A stretch of 64,000 nt of DNA from NCBI GenBank assembly GCA_964019335.1, contig OZ025704.1:248001-312000 (forward strand), read 5' to 3'. The DNA is from Diplonema japonicum (taxonomy: Eukaryota; Euglenozoa; Diplonemea; Diplonemida; Diplonemidae). Of this stretch, positions 51,991 to 61,802 are shown piece after piece. How positions within the stretch are numbered: position 1 is the stretch's first letter; every line of letters starts with the position of its first letter. The translations under genes were made by a program, and so were the position numbers. The notes under the pieces are model-generated. The model worked only from the letters and a program-made list of their open reading frames with translations, searched no databases and was not told the DNA's origin.

Positions 51991-53919
51991 ATGCTGGATT
52001 CTAACGAAGATTATGAACAAAACTGGAATGACGATGACGACGGGGAGATGGATGACGAGGAGCGCGATGAAAACGCACACTTCGATGAAACAGATCTGAA
52101 CAACGAAGACGACCACCTTGTACTGAGCCAGTATTATCCAGCAGGGTACAACGAGGACAGCGACACACAAAGCGACGAGCCTTGCCAACCAGAGGCGGAG
52201 GCGAAGGACAAGAGCACGACAGCGCACCTCTACGTCTTCACCGCAGAAAAGGGCGGCATGAAGGGCTTCGACAAAAAGCTCCAGCAGAACGTGATCGAGG
52301 AACTGTCAAAGGGAAGCAAGCATCTACACCACGCTAAGATAATGGACGAGAGGCTAACCAAACGTGTCGAGACCATAAAGCACGACATCGCAATGCTGAC
52401 CGACGTTCAAATCCGCACAGCAAGGAACAAATCAGAAGCGATGCTCAACGAGCTGGAACTAACACGGAAGACCGAACGCTGGTGCTGCGTCATCGACATG
52501 GACATGTTCTTCGCGGCCGTCGCGATCAAGGACAACCCATCACTCGAGAACATACCAGTTGCAGTAGGAGGGAATTCCATGATATCCACGGCTAACTACG
52601 TGGCACGGAAATATGGAGTACGCTCCGCCATGCCGGGGTTCATCGCCAAAGAACTGTGCAAACGTCAAGGCGTGACACTAACATTCGTCCCCCACAGCAC
52701 GCAACGATACAAAGAAGAGGCCAAGACAGTCCGTGACATCATATCAAAGTACGGGCCTTACTCATCCATGTCGTTGGACGAAGCAAAAATCGATTTAACC
52801 GACATTGTTCGTTCAAGACAAGCATCTCTCTTATCGCAGGGGCACAATGCCGATGAAACTCATATAGCGGAAACCGTTCTGTCGGACCTCCGGGAAGAGG
52901 TTTACTCCGCGACATCGTTGACGGTTTCGGGGTCTGTTGCGTCGAACTTCATGCTGGCGAAGATCGGGGCTGATGTTAATAAACCGAACGGGCAGTTCAT
53001 GGTGCCCAGACGGACTGAGGATATGCTGGAGTGGTTCCACGAGCTCCCTGTACGTAAAATACCTGGAGTGGGAAAGGTCAAGGAAAGGGTTTTGAAAGAA
53101 GCCTACAACGTGTATCTCATAAAAGACATTCTTGCAAAAAAAGCGCTACTCCACGCAAACGAGGACGGGTCTTCACTTCCATTTTTAATGCGGTCTGCTT
53201 TGGGCATCGCACGAGACACGTTGACAGACTACACGAACGCACCAAAAGATTCCATTTCCCGGCAGTCGGTTGGAGCAGAGAGAACCTTTCGAGACCAATC
53301 TGATCAAGGCGAGCTGCAGAAGATTTTAATGAAGCTTTGCGAAAAGGTATCCGAAGTACTGAAACGAAAAGACATGCAAGGCAGGGCCGTCATCGTGAAG
53401 CTTAAACGAACAGACTTCAAGGTTTTGTCAAAACTGACGAACTCCCATAGTTACCTTCAAAGCGCAGAGGATATCTACAATCTTGCGAAGCCGTTGCTTG
53501 ACAAAGAATGTCCTATCAGCTGCCGGCTCATGGGGGTCAAAGTCCAAAAGTTCAAAAGAGGTGTCTCATATAAAGTTGCGAAAGACATTACACAAAAGCG
53601 GCTGACCTCATTCATGACAAAATCCGAGGTGGAAGGTGAGAAAAGAAAAACGAGTACTGACAGCGACGACGACGTTCGTGTTGTAGGGCACTGCACCAAG
53701 AGGCCACACACCCCTCGCGAAAGTACTGGGAAACCCGTGCTCAAAGCACCCCCAGGCCCCGCTCCAGCCCCGTCTTCAAAGCGTCGCAAGGAGAACACGC
53801 GAGAGCAAGCCCCACAGGCAAGGCTCAATTTTTTTAAAAATTCCTCGTTTTCAAAGGCATCGACGCCCCTGACCCCTGTCAACGGAACAAGCAAAGAGGA
53901 CGCCATTGAACTAGAATGA
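51991..53919 (+). CDS. Y-family translesion DNA polymerase (kappa-like)
   Basis: A 642-residue single-exon protein. The N-terminal 85 residues are acidic and disordered. The catalytic core starts with the kappa-type helical extension (GMKGFDKKLQQNVIEELSKGSKHL); the palm has DMDMFFAAV (metal ligand Asp169; Phe174 at the steric-gate position) and SLDEAKID (Asp263-Glu264). ELPVRKIPGVGKVKE is the thumb helix-hairpin-helix, followed by a little-finger domain. The C-terminus has QKRLTSFM and QARLNFF, candidate PCNA-binding (PIP) boxes. It should insert bases opposite damaged DNA in the nucleus. No UBZ zinc fingers are seen, unlike animal pol kappa. The start ATG directly follows CTGCCCAG. Confidence 0.92.
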   Translation: MLDSNEDYEQNWNDDDDGEMDDEERDENAHFDETDLNNEDDHLVLSQYYPAGYNEDSDTQSDEPCQPEAEAKDKSTTAHLYVFTAEKGGMKGFDKKLQQNVIEELSKGSKHLHHAKIMDERLTKRVETIKHDIAMLTDVQIRTARNKSEAMLNELELTRKTERWCCVIDMDMFFAAVAIKDNPSLENIPVAVGGNSMISTANYVARKYGVRSAMPGFIAKELCKRQGVTLTFVPHSTQRYKEEAKTVRDIISKYGPYSSMSLDEAKIDLTDIVRSRQASLLSQGHNADETHIAETVLSDLREEVYSATSLTVSGSVASNFMLAKIGADVNKPNGQFMVPRRTEDMLEWFHELPVRKIPGVGKVKERVLKEAYNVYLIKDILAKKALLHANEDGSSLPFLMRSALGIARDTLTDYTNAPKDSISRQSVGAERTFRDQSDQGELQKILMKLCEKVSEVLKRKDMQGRAVIVKLKRTDFKVLSKLTNSHSYLQSAEDIYNLAKPLLDKECPISCRLMGVKVQKFKRGVSYKVAKDITQKRLTSFMTKSEVEGEKRKTSTDSDDDVRVVGHCTKRPHTPRESTGKPVLKAPPGPAPAPSSKRRKENTREQAPQARLNFFKNSSFSKASTPLTPVNGTSKEDAIELE

Positions 53920-54231
53920 AGGGTGTTTTTTTCCCCCCCCCTCTTTTTTTTTGTTGTTTCTTGTCTCCCTTCTCTCCTTTGGCTTACACCCCCGCCCGTG
54001 CATTTTATCCCATTTTTATTTGTACGCTTTCTTACTCGTACGCCGGGGGGGAGAGAAGGGACAAGAAGAAAGAAAAGAAAAATGAAAAGAAGAAACCGAC
54101 ATTTATCCCTCTCCCCCTCCCCATCGAAAACTAGTTTTTGAAACTTGTCGTTTTTGGATTTCCCAACCCCCGCTTTTCTAGCAAGGTAAAAAAAAAAGAA
54201 AAGAAGAAGGGGAGGGGGAAGAAAAAAAAAG
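53920..54231 (+). repeat. Low-complexity intergenic spacer
   Basis: Pyrimidine-rich, then A/G-rich. CGCTTTTCTAG at 54171-54181 is a plausible acceptor about 50 bases before the next start. No gene is seen. Confidence 0.6.
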
Positions 54232-54609
54232 ATGGCACAATGCTCACGTGACGTGTGGGATGAGTACTTAGATACGTTGAGCAGAAAGGATGCTGATGCG
54301 ATTTTGGGGAACTACACAGAAAGCAGCATCCTGCGTATTTGCAATCAAAGCAGCGGGGAGGGGATAAGGACCTACACGGGCTTGGGGGAGATACAAATGG
54401 GCATCGAGACGATGTTTCGCAACCTGACTGACATCTCAACGTTCTCAGTGCAGATGGAAGAGATCGAGGACAGAGCGGTGAACGGCAAGGGGCAGGTGTT
54501 CGCTTCCTGGCGGTGCCCCTCCAGCGGCATCCACGACGCGACAGAAACTTTGCTCATCGACCAGGACTATAAGATTCTAAGACACAACATCGTGTGGCAA
54601 CAGGTCTAG
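54232..54609 (+). CDS. NTF2-like / SnoaL-type small protein
   Basis: A 125-residue protein of the length and pattern of the NTF2-like cone fold: a first helix with YLDTLSRKDADAILGNYTESS, a GLGEIQMGIETMFRNL helix, then paired strands (FSVQMEEIEDRAV, GQVFASWRCPSSGI and ATETLLIDQDYKILRHNIVW). The family includes SnoaL-type enzymes and ligand-binding proteins with very different activities, so no substrate can be given. No signal peptide or membrane segment. The ATG follows an A-rich leader after a TCTAG acceptor. Confidence 0.8.
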   Translation: MAQCSRDVWDEYLDTLSRKDADAILGNYTESSILRICNQSSGEGIRTYTGLGEIQMGIETMFRNLTDISTFSVQMEEIEDRAVNGKGQVFASWRCPSSGIHDATETLLIDQDYKILRHNIVWQQV

Positions 54610-54762
54610 AGAGGCGGGGGAAAAAAAAAAATGTATAATGTAACTAGAGTTTCTTTCGTTTTTTTTTTTTTTTCCTTTTGACGGCAGTAGCACAGTGCAT
54701 ATCACCATGTCGCAAAATAAAAAAAAAGGGGGGTGGAGTAAAAAAAAAAAAAGAAAAAAAAA

Positions 54763-56768
54763 ATGTTTCCCAACAAGACGAAAGCGAAAAAGGGGGCAGA
54801 CACGAAGCCACCGGAGACGTTCGAGAAGGAGTGGCAGAAGATGGAGGACTCCTTCAACGAGCTGTTGACGTTCATCGAGGGCGGCATGTTGACCCCTGAC
54901 CCCGGACACTACAAGAGGAGCATGGGCGCGTACGCGGTGGTCTACAATATCTGCACAAAACACGAGGGCGCGAAAATGGGGGTCAACTTTGCCGCGGAGC
55001 TATACAAAAGGGCCAAGAGCTTGGTAGAGAAGCATCTAGAGGAAAAGGTCACCAAGCAGGTGATCCAAAAAACCGGCGACGCGCTTCTCCAAGAGGTCCA
55101 CAAGGAATGGAGAACCCACGCTTTGATCGTGAAATGGACCCGGTTTATGTTCAAGTACCTCGACGACTACTACACCAAGAGCCCCATCATCGACACACTG
55201 ACCATCATGATGCTTAAGTGCTTCCACAGCGCTGTCTTTGACAAAATCAAAGACAACCTTCGGCACGTCATCCTTGCCAACATCGAGTCTGAGCGTGATG
55301 GCAACACCATCAACAAGGAAGTACTCCGGTCAGCCATATGGCTCTTCATCGACATGGGCATGAACACATGTGATGTGTACGATGAAGAGCTTGAAAAAGT
55401 CCTCATCAAGCAGACAAAGCAGTACTACAAAAAGGAATCCGTGAAGTGGATGGCGGAAGAGGGCGGACAACACACGTACCTGAAGCGAGCAGAGGCGCGT
55501 ATCAACGAAGAATCCCGCCGAGCCGACTCCATCCTCGCACCGACCACAAAAGGCCCGCTTCTTAAAGCGCTTGACGATGAACTTCTTGCACCTCACATCG
55601 AAACCTGTTTGAAATGCCCCGACGCTGGATGCGAAGCGCTGCTTCAGTCCGAACGCAATGAAGGCCTCGGCAGGATGTTCCGCCTTTTCTCCCGTGTGGA
55701 AGGCGGTCTTGACCAAATGGCCGGAATTGTTAAGGACCACATCGAAAAAGAAGGAAAGCTGTTGAACTCGAAGTTCTCCACAGGCAGCGCTGGGGAATCC
55801 GGCGAAGCAGCATCTACAACATACATTAAATCCTGCCTCACGCTTCACGATAAGTACACAGTTCTTTTCGAGGAGAGCTTAAGCAAGCACGAGGTGTTCA
55901 CAAAGGCACGCAAGGCAGCATTTGAAGTCTTCATCAACCCCCAGCAGAGCGATTCGTGGGCTTTGAAACAAAAGTCCAAAGATGGGATGGAGATCGTGAC
56001 CACCTCAGAGCTGCTCTCAACTTACATCGACAGCATCATCAAGAAGGAGATGGAGTCCGAGGAACAGCTGGACGCCATTCTCGAAAAATCCGTGACGTTG
56101 TTCACGTACATCCACGACAAGGATCTGTTCCAGCAGTTCTACATGAAGCAGATGTCGAGAAGGTTGATGCACAACAAGAACCAACGGCTCCTTGACCAGG
56201 AAAGATCGCAGATCGGAAAGCTTAAAATGAAGATGGGATCCGCATTCACATCGAAGCTTGAGGGAATGCTCGCGGATCAAAGCCACGCTGACGACCACAA
56301 CCGTCGTTTCAAGCAGCACCTCACAAGCAACCAGGAGGCTAAGCTACCCATCGACTTCACCCCAATGGTTCTCACCACCGGTTTCTGGCCTGCGTTCAAA
56401 CACGATCAGCTCGTTCCTCCTGAGGAGATGAAGATTTGTCTTGAGCAGTACGAGAAGTACTACGCAAAGGCAACCCAGTCCAGGAAGCTGACGTGGATCC
56501 ACTCCCTCGGTCATGCGACGGTCTCAAAGAAGTTCGCGAAGGGACCCCGAGACATGTCAGTGACAACGTACCAAGCTTGCGTGTTGGTTTTGTTCAACGC
56601 AACAGGCTCGGTCTTGGTGAAGGAAGCGCAGGAAACGCTTTCCCTTCCTTTTGAGGAGATTAAGAGAACGATCCACTCCCTTGCTTACGGTAAATACCCG
56701 GTTATTAAACGGGCTGACGGTGCAAAGGTGAAACAGGTTAAGGAGACTGATCAATTCGTTGTATGGGA

Positions 56769-56826
<58 letters not shown>

Positions 56827-57139
56827 ACAGATTAACGAGGAATTTCACACGAACTCCAGGAAGTTCAAAATCCCTGCTGTGGTGAAGCAGGAGAGGGAAT
56901 CCATCACTGACACTAACCAAGAACAGCGCAGGCACGTGATCGAGGCGTGCATAGTCCGGATTATGAAGAGCAGGCGTACGCTCTCGCACAATGACCTTGT
57001 CACTGAAACCATTAAGCAGCTTAGCCATCTTTTCTCCCCTGATATGAGAATCATTAAAAAGAGGATTGAGGACTTGATCCAGCGGCAGTACCTCGAGCGG
57101 GACGAACAAAATAGGAACCAGTACCGCTACCTGGCGTAA
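54763..57139 (+). CDS. Cullin (CUL1-like) ubiquitin-ligase scaffold, two exons
   Basis: Exons 54763-56760 and 56831-57139 give 768 residues, a standard cullin length. The N-terminal cullin repeats run to about residue 370 and should bind a Skp1- or BTB-type adaptor. The cullin-homology region contains LLDQERSQIGKLKMKMGSAFTSKLEGMLAD and the segment LTWIHSLGHATV. Exon 2 supplies the winged-helix end: IVRIMKSRR with the neddylation lysine Lys712, and IKKRIEDLIQRQYLERD ending in YRYLA. The intron 56761-56830 is GTATGGGAC, then 56 A, then CACAG; unspliced, the frame runs into poly-Lys and stops. The F-box-like proteins at 10457 and 16865 are possible SCF partners. Confidence 0.94.
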
Positions 57140-57185
57140 AGAGGGTGGGGAATGAGGACAGGGAAAAATTACACATAGAGGGAAG

Positions 57186-57216
<31 letters not shown>

Positions 57217-57479
57217 GTGTTACACAACAACAACGACAAAAGAAAAAGAAAAAAAAAGTGTTCTCCCTCTCCCCATGAAACCCCTCTTTTTTTTTTTTGA
57301 TGGGGGCCGTTGCTAGCACTTTCTCCCCATCGGTTTTTTTTTTTCTTTTTATTTACTTCCAAGCTGCTTTCTCTTGAAGATTTTTGGTTTTATAAAATAT
57401 AAATCAGGTTTTTACTTTATCTTACTCCCACAGTCATTTTCCCAGAAATGGGTAGAAAACCGAAGGCTTCTGGGAAGCA
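57140..57479 (+). repeat. Low-complexity intergenic spacer
   Basis: A run at 57187-57213, T runs and short unique pieces. Ends in a pyrimidine stretch with CCACAG. No gene is seen. Confidence 0.55.
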
Positions 57480-57623
57480 ATGCAGCGCAAGGTCGCCTAC
57501 GCGCAAGAGGCCTTGAGGCCAGACCCCACCAAAGTGGGCCTCAGGTTCAAGATTGACATGGGCATCAAGTCTATGTACGTCGGTGTAAAGATTTTCATAC
57601 GAAAGCAGCTTGTCAGTAAATAG
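57480..57623 (+). CDS. Possible small protein, 47 residues
   Basis: The unique block 57440-57625 has an open frame starting at an ATG (57480) with gene-like composition (KVGLRFKIDMGIKSMYVGVK). The frame is open upstream to a TAG at 57453, and CCACAG and CCCAG at about 57432-57445 could be acceptors. It may be a small gene or the last exon of one whose earlier parts I cannot find. No family is recognised. Confidence 0.35.
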   Translation: MQRKVAYAQEALRPDPTKVGLRFKIDMGIKSMYVGVKIFIRKQLVSK

Positions 57624-57818
57624 AAATAAATATTTTTTTTTTCTTTTTTTTTTTTTTTTTTTTTTTTTTTCCATTCTGCGATGAAGATTGTGGGGAAAGA
57701 ACATGGATTGATTGCCCGCTGCGCAGAAGTAACAGGGCGCCATCGACACTGGCCTCCCTTTATTTCATTTTCAGTAGAGAAGCCAAGGCGTATGATGATG
57801 TAGGGATTAAATCGCAAG

Positions 57819-57851
<33 letters not shown>

Positions 57852-59117
57852 AGAAGAGATACTTTTTTCAGGTTTTTTACCTTTTTAAAAAAAAACTTTT
57901 TTTTTTCTTACTGCAAACCTCTTATTTTTTTGTCTCGGAACCTTCCCCCCCCCTTTTTTTTTACAATTTTTATTGTTATTTTTTTTTTGATTTTTCTAGC
58001 CCCTTAAAAACACGCGCGTGGAAAAGAAAAAAAAGAAAGAAGGGAAAATGGGGGGGGGGGGGTAGTGTTTTTTGTTTCCCCCCTCTTTTTTGTTTCCCCC
58101 CCCTTTTTTTTCTCGTTTCTGTTCCTTAGGTTTTCTTTTTAAAAAAAAAACGAAAAAAAAAAGCTTTCCCCTAACCTTGCTTTTTTTTTAAAGAGGAACG
58201 AGGAAAAAGGAGAAGGAAAAAAAAAAGGAAATTGTTTTAAAAAAAAGAAAAGAAGAAAAAAAAAAAGAAAAAAAAAAAAACAGTGGACCTGGTGTGGGAA
58301 TGGGAATTTGTTGTCCCAATAAACGGTTGGAACGGGATAGATAAAAACATGAAAAAAAATAAAAAATAAAATAAAAACAGCAAAAAGAAACTGTCAATTT
58401 CTTTTTTCGGACCTTCTTTCTTTCTTGTGCAGCGTAGTTTTGAATGAAAGAAGAGTTACCACCTATCAGAGACTGGCTTCACTCCACCTATTCTCGCCTG
58501 TTTCTTGTCCACCTTGTCTTCCCCATCCTTCACCCCCCCCCTTTTTTTTCCGATTCCCCCGTTCACACCTGCTCCTTTTTATTTTATCCCCACTGTCCTA
58601 TTTAGCCCCCCTCCCCACAAACACCACCTGCGCTTTAAAAAAAAAAAGAAAAAAATGAAAGAAGTAATATAAAAAGAAAACAAATTTTAAGAAGGAAAAA
58701 GAGGTTTCTTTATTTTCTCGCTCCCATATTTTATCCCCGTCTATTTTGCCTCCCCCCCCCCCTTTATTACTGTTAGGGGAGCATATTCTCTTGTTTTTTT
58801 TTTCTTTTTTTTTTTTTGGAAGTGTATGGCCAGCACAAGGTGCTTTAAGTGCGCACAAAATCAACACAAAAAGAATTTTTAAAAGATTCCGGGAATCGAC
58901 CTTTTCTTTTGTTTTTAAAACCCACCCCCCCCCAAAAAAATATTTTCTTCAACAGTAGCTTTTTTATTTATAATACCCCCCATCCCATCCCACCCCCGTT
59001 CTCTTTCCTTCCCCATCCCCGTCTCATCCCCCCCCTTTTTTTTATCTTTATATTTCTTTTTTTTTTTTAAAAAAAAAAAAGTTCAAAAAGAGAAAAAAAA
59101 AAAAACACTATGGTGAA
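57624..59117 (+). repeat. 1.5 kb spacer with repeat family A copy
   Basis: Family A repeat at 57717-57770, then homopolymer A, T, C and G runs to 59100. The islands 58290-58350, 58430-58520 and 58820-58900 are unique but without a supportable frame. Confidence 0.6.
57717..57770 (+). repeat. Dispersed repeat family A, copy 3
   Basis: Contains CAGGGCGCCATCGACACTGG followed by CCTCCCTTTATTTC. It matches the 3' half of copies 1, 2 and 4 with a few changes. Confidence 0.5.
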
Positions 59118-60002
59118 ATGAAAATGAAAAACCAGTCTGTATTTTTGAGGGTAATCCTGTTTGCAGCATGGTGGGGGGTGTCGGGGGTCAGCGACGGACT
59201 GAGTTCCAAGGCCGTTACGGAGTCTGGTTTTGTCTCCCTCCCCTGCATGTTGGTACTATGCTGCGCATGGGCAGCTACAGGAGCAAAACTGCCTCTACAC
59301 AAAGACGCAAGCACGATCAAAGCCGGTACATGTGTAGGCTTCGGTCTAGCCGCTCTCTTCTGGGGGGTGCGCTTAGGTAGCCTTGTTACGGTTTATGCTG
59401 TGAAAACATCCGAGCCACTTTACACCACAGGAGTAGCCATATATTTAGGTGAAGGTGCTTCGGTAAAACAGGCTTTGGCGGTGGCGGTGATCTGTGGGTG
59501 TTCAGCTTCACTCTCTGTGAGCGTGACATTTTTATCTCCGATTTTCGCCTTCGCGTCGCTCAGTAATCTTTTGCTGTCGTGCCGGACAGTGTTCGTTAAA
59601 TCGATTCTGACCTCTACGGGGGCAGCTCCTCTTCAGCTTTTCTCTTCGATCTCGTTCTTCGGGTTCTTGTCGTTAGTTCCCCTCGCTGCCGTAGAGGTCA
59701 TCACGCTGCCCTTCCCCTCCCTCTACACACTGGCGTTGTGCATTCCGTCCGGTATTTGCTACTTCTTCTACAACTACCTTGGGTTTTTAATCCTTGAATC
59801 GGTGTCGTCCTGTACCTATGCTGTCGGGAAGGAAATCCGCTGTTTAATCGTGTATGGGTGGGCTGCGCTGGTGTGGGGCGTGGGGCTCGGCGACATGAGG
59901 CATCTGCTTGGAATGGCGGGGATCCTCCTGGGGTCCGTGGGGTATTGGAAGGCCTTGAAGGAGAACACTGTCAAAACACAACCAGATCATGAATTCGTGT
60001 GA
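59118..60002 (+). CDS. Nucleotide-sugar / triose-phosphate-type transporter (DMT superfamily)
   Basis: A 294-residue protein with about nine or ten hydrophobic segments. VYAVKTSEPLYTT in the middle carries the Lys-x-x-Glu-Pro pattern, and YNYLGFLILESVSSCTYAVGKEIRCLIVYGW in the second half carries the Tyr-Asn and second-Lys pattern of the TPT/SLC35E branch. Such carriers exchange phosphorylated sugars or nucleotide sugars across Golgi, ER or plastid membranes. The substrate and organelle cannot be read from the sequence. It is slightly short for the family. The ATG at 59109 opens only three codons, so 59118 is the start. Confidence 0.8.
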   Translation: MKMKNQSVFLRVILFAAWWGVSGVSDGLSSKAVTESGFVSLPCMLVLCCAWAATGAKLPLHKDASTIKAGTCVGFGLAALFWGVRLGSLVTVYAVKTSEPLYTTGVAIYLGEGASVKQALAVAVICGCSASLSVSVTFLSPIFAFASLSNLLLSCRTVFVKSILTSTGAAPLQLFSSISFFGFLSLVPLAAVEVITLPFPSLYTLALCIPSGICYFFYNYLGFLILESVSSCTYAVGKEIRCLIVYGWAALVWGVGLGDMRHLLGMAGILLGSVGYWKALKENTVKTQPDHEFV

Positions 60003-60075
60003 AAACAAAAAAAAAAAAAAATATAAAAAAAAAAATATTTAAAAAAAAAAAAATCCCTCCACCCACCACCACCAC

Positions 60076-60106
<31 letters not shown>

Positions 60107-60195
60107 AAACGGCAACATTACTCCACCCCCCTTTTTTTTTCCCCCCTATAAAAAATTTTTCAAAAAAAAAAAAAAAAAAAAAGGCAAAAAAAAAA

Positions 60196-61404
60196 ATGAA
60201 CGTGCAACTTGAGACATCCCCCGGGAAGTATGTGGATATTCCTGTTAACGAGCAGGATACGATAATGGATTTGAAGAACAAGGTGAGGGTGGCGACAGGG
60301 ATGACGGAGCCGGATGCGATCTTCACCCTGAAGGTGAAGAACCAGTGCCTGAACGACGACGAGGCGTTGACCACGAAGTACTCACTAAGCAACAACGATG
60401 TGCTGATCCTGATCTCTGAACCAGACGAGGACCTGTGTGGGAAGAAGCTGGACCAAGAGTCGGACGACACAGAAAACCCCAAAAAGGACGTTGTCGTAGA
60501 CATGCCAAAGGTCGGGGACGAAATCCGAAAAACCTCCTTCTTGATTTTCTACGAAAAATATTCATGGTTGATCACTATCGCAGCTTGCATGACAGTCTTC
60601 TTCTGTCTTCTAGCACTGGTCATCGTTACCATCGTGAATCAAGGAACCGACTCTGACGATGAAGATAAATTCTGGATAAACCAGCTCTCCAAATATTCTG
60701 TTATTTCCCTTGTCCAGTTTATTGCGGGGATCGCGGCGGACAAGTACAAAGTTAAGGTTTCGTACACCCGAAAAATTGTCCATGTTTTTTACTTTGTGTG
60801 GCCGCAGCTTCTCGACAAGGTCCTGCTCGGGTTCGAAAGGACGATTTACTCTGAGCTCTGGAACGTAATGATCATTATGCTGGTTTTGATTGCGCTGATC
60901 GAGCCAATTCGGGAGAGGCTGAGGATTTGCCAGTTGATGTTTGCTGCTGTCGATCGACCTGAAGACAGACCTTTAACACTATTTTGGAGTGTTAGCCAGC
61001 TCATCGCTTCGCTAACTGTTATCGCCAGTGCCGCTGTATTGTTCAGCCACATTGATAAATCTGATTGGATTTTCATTCCGTTGTTGGTGCTGACGATTGG
61101 TGATGGGCTTGCTGAGCCGATTGGGGTAACATTTTCAACTCCAGCTACAACGTTTAAGGTAAAGGGGTTGTGTGTGGACAGGCATTATACAAGATCTCTG
61201 CAGGGTTCGGGGTGGGTGTGGGCGTTCGCTTGTATTTCGGTGGCGATCTTCTACCATTCCTTCACAACGGCTCAGTTCGTGCTGACGATTTTCGTGCTTC
61301 CGATTTTTGAAACCCTGATCGAGGCGTACAGCCCTCACACGTGGGATAACCCTCTCATTCTTCTCGGGGGTTACTCTGTTTTATTCGCAGCTTATTGGTT
61401 GTGA
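60196..61404 (+). CDS. Ubiquitin-like domain fused to a phytol/dolichol-kinase-like membrane domain
   Basis: A 402-residue protein. Residues 1-75 form a ubiquitin-like fold (MNVQLETSPGKYVDIPV, TIMDLKNKV, NNDVLILI). After an acidic linker come about eight hydrophobic segments from residue 118. TRKIVHVFYFVWP, LTIGDGLAEPIGV and SLQGSGWVWAF follow the order of polyprenol kinase motifs (RK-x-x-H, GD-x-x-A-x-x-x-G, the kktxeGs motif). These enzymes use CTP to phosphorylate dolichol or phytol in the ER or plastid membrane. The family call is moderate; the ubiquitin-like N-terminus is clear. The ATG directly follows an A-rich leader, and no intron is needed. Confidence 0.7.
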   Translation: MNVQLETSPGKYVDIPVNEQDTIMDLKNKVRVATGMTEPDAIFTLKVKNQCLNDDEALTTKYSLSNNDVLILISEPDEDLCGKKLDQESDDTENPKKDVVVDMPKVGDEIRKTSFLIFYEKYSWLITIAACMTVFFCLLALVIVTIVNQGTDSDDEDKFWINQLSKYSVISLVQFIAGIAADKYKVKVSYTRKIVHVFYFVWPQLLDKVLLGFERTIYSELWNVMIIMLVLIALIEPIRERLRICQLMFAAVDRPEDRPLTLFWSVSQLIASLTVIASAAVLFSHIDKSDWIFIPLLVLTIGDGLAEPIGVTFSTPATTFKVKGLCVDRHYTRSLQGSGWVWAFACISVAIFYHSFTTAQFVLTIFVLPIFETLIEAYSPHTWDNPLILLGGYSVLFAAYWL

Positions 61405-61494
61405 GAATGAAACATGTTTATAACAACAGTTCTGGTTTTTTTTTTTTTTTTTTTTTATCTTTCTCCCTCTTTTTCTTTTTTTTTCAGGTGGTGG

Positions 61495-61802
61495 GGATAA
61501 CATGGAAATATAAAGAAGTACATCAGATGTGTTGTTCGCTGTTGACCTCCCCGTCGGTCATCACCGGTAGCGCCCAAGTGGAAGAAGCAGATGCTCTGGG
61601 TGGCGAACAGGCAGCAAACTACACGGGCTCAGAATCTTGGTTACCTGGGGCGCCCCGGTTGGGGTTGAGCTGCACACCGCACGCATTAAGGACACGACGC
61701 GGAACGCAGAAGAAGCTACAGCTAGGCCGAGGTGCGCCCCCTGTAATCAAGTAAATGGTGCTTGTGCAGGGTGCCCCCACCGGCTTCCTTTAAATCATCA
61801 AG
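61495..61802 (+). mobile_element. Probable 3' fragment of a retroelement, with repeat family A
   Basis: A GC-richer block in a homopolymer region, with short open frames in two phases (for example KDTTRNAEEATARPRCAPCN) and, at its end, the family A repeat (61733-61800). Its composition resembles the retrotransposon at 1456-5983. It probably is a truncated copy of a related element, but no diagnostic domain is visible. Confidence 0.4.
61733..61800 (+). repeat. Dispersed repeat family A, copy 4
   Basis: CTGTAATCAAGTAAATGGTG, then CTTGTGCAGGGTGCC, then GGCTTCCTTTAAATC. It shares its first half with copy 2 and its last part with all copies. Confidence 0.55.
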
